Below are positions 59,301 through 64,000 of a stretch of DNA of 64,000 nt, piece after piece (positions within the stretch are counted from its first letter, which is position 1; the number at the start of each line of letters is the position of its first letter). Location: the NCBI GenBank assembly GCA_036925085.1, contig JAUPFP010000020.1, positions 3,652,995 through 3,716,994 on the forward strand, in the 5' to 3' direction. Source of the stretch: Brachycybe producta. Lineage: Eukaryota; Arthropoda; Diplopoda; Playtdesmida; Andrognathidae. A model generated the notes under the pieces. It ran no database searches, had not been told where the DNA came from, and was given only the letters and a program-made list of their open reading frames with translations. The translations under genes were made by a program, and so were the position numbers.

Positions 59301-62261
59301 CCTACTAAATTAGTGAATTACCTTACTCCCAATGGAAACCCATTCGGAGACTGATTCGAACCTCCATCGTCCCAACGTCCACGTTTCGAAGGCGGTCCTC
59401 CGCCTCGTCCACCGTCACCTCGTCTCGCTCCCCTCGGACCTCCACGACCTCTGCTTTCCCCACCGCCCAATCCGGCAGTTAGAGATGGCGGACGGCCTCT
59501 TCCATTACCACCGCCGCCACCCATTCCAGGTGAACCATCCCATGATCCCTGCATCGGACCGCCTCCTCCTCCGCCTCGCATCAGATCCATTTGTTCGCCA
59601 TGCATCCCTGCAGAAAATCAATCAAAATTGCAGGAGTGTTGCAAGCCGAAAAGAGGTTCATTTAAATCAAATTATATTTTTTATACAATAAATGGTAAAA
59701 ACAAACTACAACAAATAGATTCGGGTCGGTTTCAACTTAGCCACCTCTAATCACAATCAGCTAATGCTTACTGGAAACCAGATCGAAATGGTTCGCGAAG
59801 ATCCACGAACTGATCAAAATCGGTTTCCAAAAAACCGCAAACCCCAAACCGATTAACGGGTTCCAAACCAAGCAGAAACTGTTCGGTTCTACCCACTGCC
59901 ACCTCTAATGCCCACAAACACGTTGCAAACGTAAGGAAACGCACAAAAAACAAAAATGGTGGAGAAATGGCGGAAAACATGAAACTGCTTTCGAAGCAAG
60001 GAAAACGCAGTTTTAAAAAATACATATTTTTTGCACCACTATTTAAATTCTCTGTCGTTCCGCGGGTTTTCCCGTTCCGTCCGTTTCAGCAACTTTCTCT
60101 ACATTTGCACGCACGTGCTTTACAATGAGAACTTTCACGTGTTCTACAATGAGAACTTGCATGTGTTCCCGCGCCTTTCATATTCTTACCCCTTTTTCTC
60201 ATGTGTTTAAACGCTTACCAGCACATTTGCACGTGATTTACATGCGCGTTTCCCTGCTTTTCCGCGCGTTTTGCTTTTTATTATTGAACTGTTTCATTTC
60301 ATTTGCACGTGGATATACATGAATTCACGTGGGTACGCAATTCGACGTCTACGGCCGCAGCTAAGCCCAAGGAGCGAATTTATCGGTACAAGTACGTAGG
60401 TTTTTAAAAGCATTTATTTAAAACAAAACACATTGTCTTTTCTAAACGTAACGAATAAATGAATCGAGGGAACCCTTTTTTTGTTGCCGATCTGTTCAAA
60501 AATAATTATTTAATAACAGTTTTAAAACCTCGATAAAACCTAAAATCGGTGTTTTAAAACTGTCATAAAACGATTACTTCCGAACAGGTCATCACAAAAA
60601 ACGGTTTCAATCCCTGCATTTATTCCTCAAGTTCTGAAAAGACAATTGAGTTCTGTGTTTAATAAATGCTTTTAAAAACCTACATACCGGTATCGGTAAA
60701 TTCGTTCAAACAAGACTTCTGAAAAGAATCACTAGAAAGTTTTTGAAAGTATTGTAAAAAAAAAGTATTAAAATACTTAGTGATTCTTTTCAGACGGTTT
60801 ACGAACAGCCAGACGATTTTTTAAAACTATGATTCATCTGTCTTTCACGAGCAAAATCAAGACAAACAAAACTGTATTTTACAATTTTCTAGATGGTTAG
60901 TTAGTTCAATCACTTCAGGGTTATTTCTATGTTGATATTTTTCAAAATAAACTTTTTGTCGACAAAAATTCAAAAATATCGTCAGCTTAAAGTTCGGTCC
61001 TTTCCAAACTGGCATACAAAGCTTATTTTGAAAAATATCAACATCAAAAGTCCCTTAAGAACAGGCATGTAAAGACAGGGAGATACAGTTGTTTGCCTCG
61101 CCCGTTGGAAATTGAAAAGGACCGGGCACGTGAGGTCAGACCACATAACAAACCAATTAGAAGTTGCTGGTAATCATAAAAGGGGCGGAGCAAACGACTG
61201 TATCTTACTGTCTTTACTTGCCTGTCCCTTAAGGCGACTATGTATTTATTTTGCTTTCAACCCCACCAGGCGGCGCCACTGAAATGCCCCAGACTTTTTT
61301 GTAAAAATTCAAATTGTTTGTTGAAACTAGAAAGAATGGTAAAAAATTATGTTTAAGTTTTGTCATAGCATTCATTATCTTAAAAAATAAACATTTAACC
61401 CGTTTTTTGGTTTTTCCATTGTCATTTCCAATGAAAACCAATAATATTTCGCCTTTTTTTCTTCAAAACTGTCAATAAAAAGTTTATTTTGAAAAAACTT
61501 AACATTATCACCAACTATTCTAGTTTCTAAAACACTTCGGATTTTTGTCATAATGTTTCTTATAAAAAAAAAAAACGTTCCCTTTGAAAACAATTTTTTT
61601 CAAAATCTTCGAGACCTCGAACGTAACAAAAGCCACTGCAAGCGCGCCAACCAAAGCGACGAAAACAAATTAAATACCTATTCAACCACGTTAAACTAAG
61701 ATCTCCTTGATTTAGATTTTAAAGACCTCAAACAAAAGGTTTTTTCTTCAGATCTGGTTTTCAAAATATAAACCAAAAGGGGATCCGTACCACCACCACC
61801 CATGGGTCCACCACCGCGCCCCATAAGGCTCGTGGCTCCTCCTCGTGGCCCACCTCGTCCACCTCTTCCGAGAAGACCTCCACGTCCTCCTGGTCCACCA
61901 CCACCGCCTCTTCCTCCTCCACTCATTCCTCCACCGCCTCCTCGTCCACCTCCGCCTCTCATTCCAGGTGGACCACCTCTGGAACCACCTCGACCACCAA
62001 ATGGACCACCGCGAGACATCGGTCCTCCACCACCACGTCCTCCTCCTCGATCACCACCCATTCCACCTCGTCTGAAACAAGAAAACATAACAAAACCAAC
62101 GTTAGACCTACTACGCAAAGACGATCCTTTCAAGCTAAAAAAAAAACTGACCCTCTTGGTCCACCACGTCCTCCCATTCCACGTCCGCCGCCACCTCTTG
62201 ACCCTCTTCCACCTCGACCACGTCCGTCTGTAGAAACGTCCATCAAATTACCGATTTCCAT
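42543..62261 (-). CDS. Spliced gene for a Gly-rich RGG/YGG low-complexity protein (7 coding exons)
   Basis: Seven exons on the minus strand join as 62261-62152, 62071-61791, 59607-59322, 58081-57875, 56303-55990, 45792-45669 and 42822-42543. All introns are GT-AG and codon phase carries across every junction. The product is about 530 residues. The first ~200 are dense in RGG, GRGG and GGPR repeats, then comes a basic patch PPSKRGRWDDGG, then a Gly/Tyr/Ser tail with YGG, GSY and DRYGG motifs, ending PPPQRRY and a TAG stop. RGG boxes bind RNA and are substrates of arginine methyltransferases, and Gly/Tyr tails drive condensation, so a nuclear RNA-binding role is likely (family knowledge plus inference). 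No RRM, KH, DEAD-box or zinc finger is seen. An RNA-binding domain could lie in exons beyond the window if the ATG used here is not the true start. Two exons need one-base corrections. The exact orthologue is not recognised. Confidence 0.75.
42823..44257. other. Intron 6 of the Gly-rich gene, repeat-poor part
   Basis: No coding pattern. The plus-strand 119-codon frame 43649-44008 is unrecognised. The 44030-44125 block repeats one seen at 34690 and 35230. A G tract lies at 44226-44238. Confidence 0.4.
44259..44525 (-). mobile_element. Intronic Helitron 3' end with helicase tail relic
   Basis: On the minus strand, 44412-44365 encodes HGQLYVALSRSKNPNN and is followed by Ile. Next come the perfect hairpin CCCGTCATTTATGACGGG (44288-44271), eight bases, CTAG (44262-44259) and T. 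This is the best preserved helicase tail in the window, and it lies in sense orientation inside intron 6 of the Gly-rich gene. Confidence 0.87.
44526..45668. other. Intron 6 of the Gly-rich gene, upstream part
   Basis: It contains G and C tracts at 45172-45181 and 45266-45280 and a near-pure A tract at about 45630-45650. Nothing else is recognised. Confidence 0.4.
45669..45792 (-). CDS. Exon 6 of the Gly-rich RGG gene, with an apparent +1 frame lesion
   Basis: The donor GGTG|GTAAGT at 45669 is strong; the acceptor CGAAAAG|GT at 45792 is weak. Entering in phase 1 from exon 5, the frame reads GVDSSQGAGVVGVSGGVG, then runs into a stop. One base later the frame GTGGSGSYGGSYPGASYAKDYGGG is open and exits in the phase exon 7 needs. 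Removing one G from the GGG near 45743 would restore a single frame. An alternative acceptor GATAG|TA at about 45783 would use one frame throughout (VAKEPELLASAAVSGTGG) but gives an atypical composition. I favour a one-base lesion or assembly error. Confidence 0.55.
45890..46740. repeat. ~770-bp duplicated block, copy A (intron 5)
   Basis: From about 45967 (TTATTGTTTCACAATTGAAA region) to 46737 (ACCTCTAGAGGGTTGTA) the sequence matches 56375-57147 at high identity, by eye well above 90%. The right half holds GTTCGCAAACAGTTCTAGA and GGAACTGTTCTAGAACGG motifs that recur, diverged, at 45890-45965 and 57365-57490. It may be an old hAT-like element, not a simple segmental copy. Confidence 0.8.
46753..46825 (-). 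tRNA. tRNA-derived SINE head or degenerate tRNA pseudogene
   Basis: The minus strand has an A-box-like TGGTAGCACAGTGG (46821-46808) and a B box GGTTCGAATC (46773-46764). The 7-bp acceptor stem GCCTTGG/TCGAGGC pairs with two G-T wobbles, over a total of 73 bases. The D and anticodon arms do not fold properly, so this is not a working tRNA. It starts right after duplicated block copy A and is absent from copy B. Confidence 0.65.
46826..49547. other. Intron 5 of the Gly-rich gene: low-complexity stretch
   Basis: Short palindromes of ACTATCGATAGT type lie at 46848-46885. A possible inverted-repeat element with TGGTCGTTTTTAGTTGACCA and GTGGTCACGAATG lies at 46975-47230. A C tract lies at 47536-47552, (CT)n at 47823-47841 and CT/C-rich runs near 48270-48380. 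No gene is seen. Confidence 0.4.
49548..49753. mobile_element. CAGGCAATTAGAAATCGGG MITE, complete intronic copy
   Basis: The left end is ACAGGCAATTAGAAATCGGG and the right end is GATTTCTAATTGCCTGT. The 206-bp inverted repeat has the same centre as 24391 and 25332. Confidence 0.87.
49754..51030. other. Intron 5: stretch with (CT)n
   Basis: A (CT)n microsatellite lies at 50322-50357. Around 50700-51020 the motif GCCACTAGTAA or CACTAGC and its complement recurs many times, perhaps a further decayed foldback. No gene is seen. Confidence 0.4.
51036..51606. mobile_element. TTAA-ended foldback element, copy 5 (right arm truncated)
   Basis: The left end is AGAAGAGGCTACATCACAAA. The left arm and centre (GCGCCAATGTGTTGGC) are present, and the right arm stops after TAGTTTTTAAGAATAAAAGC. 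Confidence 0.78.
51951..52301. mobile_element. 351-bp foldback element with CTCGTCCGGACGAGAT palindromes
   Basis: GTACGGATCCCTGTTGAGG at 51951 pairs with CCTCAAGAGGGCTCCGTAC ending at 52301. Within each arm lies the perfect palindrome CTCGTCCGGACGAG (about 51988 and 52246). The arms continue through CATTGTAGGGTAACT and AGTTACCCTACAATG. One copy only is seen in this window. Confidence 0.85.
52302..54837. other. Intron 5: mostly unrecognised
   Basis: It contains (CT)n at 52780-52799, halves of the TTTCTAGTTTCTAAAACACTT foldback family (53195-53240, 53545-53640) and a GCGCCACTGCAGTGGC palindrome near 53420. The 108-codon plus frame 53641-53967 is unrecognised. Confidence 0.4.
54838..55390 (-). 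pseudogene. LINE reverse transcriptase relic, interrupted by a hAT MITE
   Basis: On the minus strand, about 55288-55242 reads VRTLLEYSSPIWNPF and 55222-55187 reads IEKIQRGAARFV then KGKY, the conserved end of the CR1/Jockey-like LINE RT domain (LVRPxLEYxxxxW, then IExIQRRAARF). The two parts are in different frames. A 52-bp hAT-like MITE at 55122-55173 splits the copy just downstream. The tail at 54838-54905 is shared with the relics at 40.5 and 25.6 kb. Confidence 0.82.
55122..55173 (-). mobile_element. 52-bp hAT-like mini-MITE with perfect 8-bp target duplication
   Basis: The ends TAGGGATGGAGCATTCGAAT and CGTCCCACCTCTA are those of the 400-bp family at 7271. The flanks GTATTTAC (55114-55121 and 55174-55181) are identical 8-mers. 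Almost the whole interior is deleted, leaving two ends and a GGATCACC core. Confidence 0.9.
55402..55680. mobile_element. Foldback MITE (AGCCTGGTTTACACGGGTAG ends)
   Basis: A 279-bp inverted repeat begins AGCCTGGTTTACACGGGTAG and ends CTACCCGTGTAAACCAGCCT. The arms are rich in TAGAGTA and TACTCTA units (AGTAGAGTACTGGGTAGAG). Confidence 0.87.
55990..56303 (-). CDS. Exon 5 of the Gly-rich RGG gene: Tyr/Gly/Asn segment
   Basis: The acceptor is TTTTTCAG|A at 56303 and the donor TATG|GTGAGT at 55990, both strong. The 314 bases encode MTGNYPDNNSYPGGNDY, a DMSGGGGGYGTADRGG stretch, a Pro/Asn-rich piece (YDPNQGRSDIQPL) and a tail ending SGYGAARYGGYG in phase 1. This is the least repetitive part of the protein and the best probe for an orthologue search. 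The following intron is 10.2 kb and filled with repeats. Confidence 0.8.
56375..57147. repeat. ~770-bp duplicated block, copy B (intron 4)
   Basis: It matches 45967-46737 with small indels, for example in the C tract of CGAAAGCCCCCC (56515-56532). It starts about 70 bp upstream of exon 5, while copy A starts about 175 bp upstream of exon 6, in the same orientation. A diverged third piece follows at 57365-57490. Confidence 0.8.
57875..58081 (-). CDS. Exon 4 of the Gly-rich RGG gene
   Basis: The acceptor is TTCTACAG|A at 58081 and the donor is TCTCA|GTAAGT at 57875, a near-perfect consensus. The 207 bases encode VPSGGNGYPGEDGG, then MNRGSDDRGGYQSLQPGR and a GGVGGVGGGPNGAGYG run ending TYRSQ. 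Here the composition changes from RGG to Gly with Tyr, Asn and Pro, and Arg becomes sparse. The final CA joins the A of exon 5 to make Gln. Confidence 0.8.
58268..59231. mobile_element. TTAA-ended element in intron 3 (TTAAGAGCCTAGA ends)
   Basis: ATTAAGAGCCTAGACACTCC at 58268 and GGGACTCTAGGCTCTTAAA at about 59212-59230 are inverted ends about 960 bp apart. The same end type occurs at 39163-39687. The interior has no transposase-like frame. Confidence 0.6.
59322..59607 (-). CDS. Exon 3 of the Gly-rich RGG gene
   Basis: The acceptor is TTTTCTGCAG|GG at 59607, whose two bases complete the Gly codon left open by exon 2. The translation starts GMHGEQMDLMRGGGGGG and includes SWDGSPGMGG, further RGG repeats and the basic patch PPSKRGRWDDGGSNQSPNG, a plausible nuclear-localisation or RNA-contact segment. 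Two donors overlap at the end (GTAAG|GTAATT and GGA|GTAAGG). Only the first, ending at 59322 in phase 2, keeps the next exon open: its AG joins the A of exon 4 to give Arg (LGVR|VPSGG). Confidence 0.8.
59737..59915. mobile_element. GAACCGGTT-type hAT-like MITE fragment
   Basis: GAAACTGTTCGGTTCTACCC then ACTGCCACCTCTAATG at the right, with GATCAAAATCGGTTTCC inside, resembles the 22160-22490 region. A second CCACCTCTAA end at 59740-59750 suggests two partial copies in tandem. Confidence 0.5.
59916..61060. other. Intron 2: mostly unrecognised
   Basis: Repeated CACGTG, TTTGCACGTG and ACGTGTTCTACAATGAGAAC motifs lie at 60108-60330. TACCGATAC-type sequence near 60380 and 60690 pairs across AAACCTACRTA arms (60398 and 60675), a possible foldback of about 330 bp. 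No gene is seen. Confidence 0.4.
61061..61226. mobile_element. CAGGCA MITE, third subfamily
   Basis: ACAGGCATGTAAAGACAGGG and TACTGTCTTTACTTGCCTGT are inverted ends. The centre ACATAACAAACCAATTAGAAG and ATCATAAAAGGGGCGGAGC is shared with the CAGGCAATTAG family. Confidence 0.75.
61791..62071 (-). CDS. Exon 2 of the Gly-rich RGG gene: core RGG block
   Basis: The acceptor TTGTTTCAG precedes 62071 and the donor GGTG|GTACGG ends the exon at 61791. The 281 bases enter with one base completing a Gly codon (GG|A) and leave in phase 1 (G|). The 94 codons read RGGMGGDRGGGRGGGG and onward with repeated RGG, GRGG and GGPPGMRGG units and no negative charge apart from one Asp. This is the densest RGG region of the protein and the likely RNA-binding and arginine-methylation segment. 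On the plus strand the same DNA gives a long Pro-rich open frame, which is only the complement of Gly codons. Confidence 0.8.
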
Positions 62262-62273
62262 CGTTTAAGTGAC
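62152..62273 (-). CDS. Exon 1 (first coding exon) of the Gly-rich RGG gene
   Basis: The ATG at 62261-62259 opens MEIGNLMDVSTDGRGRGG and continues in RGG repeats to a donor AGAGG|GTCAGT at 62152/62151, phase 2. An in-frame TAA lies two codons upstream (62267-62265), which supports this ATG as a true start. The exon probably begins at 62273 after a TTAAAG acceptor that is preceded by a pyrimidine-rich run and a textbook TACTAAC branch site, so a 5' untranslated exon should lie further upstream. An alternative acceptor, TTTCTACAG, sits inside the exon after the codons for MDVS. If it is used, the protein would continue from unseen upstream coding exons instead. The next intron is only 80 bp. Confidence 0.7.
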
Positions 62274-64000
62274 CTTTAATGAAAAAATAAAAGCAAGTTA
62301 GTATAAGCGAATATATATGCGATTATTTTTTTTAGTTCATTGCTTGTTCTGTCTTCAAAGCGGCTTGCAATAACCGCACGAAAAGCTAACTTCAAGCAAT
62401 TCGAGCAATCCTGTCGACAGTGTTTCTAAATTTATGAATCTGTATTTGTTTCTATGATAAAGACATGGCAGTTACATTATTTTCCGCGTGGCTACATAAA
62501 TGTTCCATTCTATATTTCACCCTTCAGATGGCGCCACATTACATTTCATAATACATACTTATTATTGGGATTCCTCTATTAAGTGTACGGTGGAAACATT
62601 TTTTAAAAAACAAATTCCTTTAAATATACTAAATGAATTTAAAAGAAAAACACAATAACATGATCCCATATAATGTACCTTTCAACAAAAATATTATTTA
62701 TTAAAAACTAGAATTTTCGTCCGGCATACGACCATCATTTGGCCTACCATAGCCTCCTATGTAAATGTATTATGAGGCTACAGCACACTCCTACTAGAAC
62801 TAGCGTTTGCCCATTAGAATTAGCAGAGCGCATGCGCATTACCATCTTATCGTTTTATATAGGAAAACTAACCTAACCAATCCTATAGTGAACGTCTCAT
62901 CGGCAGTTTCCATTGGTGATCAATAGATGGCGCTGCTAACGCAAATCTGCAATCACTTTCGCATATCATAGCCTCCTATAGTATATTTCTCCTATAATAT
63001 ATTATAGGAGGCTATGCCTATATATAAAACGATAAGATGGTAATGCGCATGCGCTCTGCTAATTCTAATAGGCAAACGCTAGTCTACTAGAGGCGCGCCG
63101 TTACGGCTCATTAGCCGCTAAAATATAATAATATAACTATTTATAAAAAAATAATTAAATATATTTATACAGCTCAATTTACTTTAAAATAAAGAAAATT
63201 CTTGAGAATGTACAGCTTTTTCGCCTCATTTCGCGCCCGCGGCTCATAATGGAAAGAACGACTGTTAAATCACATCACGGTTACCGCAACTGTGTATATA
63301 GTCAATCAACAGCCGTAGGCCCGTAACGAATAACCACACAAAAAAAAACGATCATGGACTCTGCAAATGCAAACGTCGATGTGTGCGCGGTCATCAATCC
63401 ATTGTCTGTTGCCGCACCAAGAGACACGAACCATACATTCTACAATAAATAATTGCAGCACGGCGTGGAGCACCCAAGACAAAGGAATAAACGAAAATGT
63501 TCATTAAAAATGGCGACAACTACCATAACATTCAATGTAAAATAAACGCCATATACGTACACCTCTTAACAAAATATAAGCTTCAATAACGTGATCGTAT
63601 GCCACTCAAACCTGAAAACCATGCCGTAAACAGAAAATCTCAAAACACGTAAAAAATACGCCCAAAACAATAAGGAACCACAGAACGGTTAAAAATATAT
63701 CACTAAGAATATAATTTCATATATTTTATAACCTAAACCCAAGAAAATTAAATAAAATCCGTACAAAAACGACACAAGTCCTAACACGAGGACCGCAATT
63801 TACGCCTTAGAGGAATCAAACAAGATGAAACCGCTTATTACACTAAATATTACGGCCAAATAAACACAGAACAGACAGATTATATCATAAATATCATTAC
63901 CTGATTAGATGTGTTTGATTACAAATGATTAAAACAAGAAAACCGACATATAAAACAAATATTTTCACTATTTCAGCGGACAAAGAAAATAACTAAACTC
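62274..64000. other. Upstream region of the Gly-rich gene
   Basis: A minus-strand donor-like AATCAG|GTAATG near 63900 could end a leader exon that joins 62273. All frames before it contain stops. AT-rich otherwise, with no coding pattern. Confidence 0.3.
62746..63092. mobile_element. Nested palindromic MITE upstream of the Gly-rich gene
   Basis: TAGCGTTTGCCCATTAGAAT to TAAGATGG-type sequence (62801-62878) pairs with its complement at 63018-63082 (CTAATAGGCAAACGCTAG). Inside and outside are copies of ATAGCCTCCTATA and TATAGGAGGCTAT (62747, 62969, 63004). GCGCATGCGC is part of each arm. Confidence 0.82.

Noticed and set aside
61802-62233. 143-codon plus-strand Pro-rich frame
   Set aside because: It is the complement of Gly codons in exons 1-2 of the minus-strand gene and crosses a real intron.

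Overview
The window is AT-rich eukaryotic DNA, most likely from a metazoan and probably a marine or other invertebrate; the species cannot be fixed from the sequence. The evidence is one gene split by GT-AG introns with clean phase continuity, no bacterial-style operons, long gene-free stretches, and a very dense load of transposon relics. The relics include Helitrons, hAT elements, LINE reverse-transcriptase fragments, a tRNA-derived SINE head and many foldback MITE families. Nearly all other long open frames are by-products of repeats, such as the (TA)n block near 20.5-20.9 kb, and are not called as genes.

The only gene I can assemble lies on the minus strand from about 62.26 kb down to 42.54 kb. 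Seven coding exons join in phase into a protein of about 530 residues made almost wholly of low-complexity sequence: an Arg-Gly-Gly (RGG) rich N-terminal half, then a Gly/Tyr/Ser-rich tail ending in PPPQRRY. This is the composition of RNA-binding and condensate-forming proteins (hnRNP, FET, fibrillarin-like), but no RRM, KH or zinc finger is visible, so the family is left open. Two exons (45.7 and 42.7 kb) each need a one-base correction, of opposite sign, to stay open. That suggests homopolymer assembly errors or real lesions.

Layout. 0-4 kb: a MITE carrying a 67-bp tandem repeat, a cluster of foldback MITEs, and a possible promoter or first exon near 3.5-3.7 kb. 4-20 kb: AT-rich DNA with hAT-like MITEs, a 309-bp TIR family and several ~800-bp TTAA-ended foldback elements. 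20-27.5 kb: a (TA)n microsatellite grown between two transposon fragments, a Helitron inserted into a palindromic MITE, and CAGGCAA-ended MITEs. 27.5-36 kb: hAT MITEs, a hAT transposase C-terminal relic at 31.1-31.3 kb, another Helitron, and a degenerate ~33-bp minisatellite. 36.4-37.8 kb: a nested structure in which a hAT-like element contains a MITE that contains about 28 copies of a 34-bp unit showing a mutation gradient. 39-42 kb: a TTAA-ended element, a LINE relic and a Helitron tail. 42.5-62.3 kb: the Gly-rich gene, whose introns hold a Helitron, a 770-bp duplicated block, a SINE head, a LINE relic split by a 52-bp hAT MITE with a perfect 8-bp target duplication, and further foldbacks. 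62.3-64 kb: sequence upstream of the gene with a palindromic MITE.

Biologically the window records repeated cut-and-paste and rolling-circle transposition around and inside one gene. Several nested insertions give a relative order of events and, for the Helitron at 22.6 kb, exact element ends.
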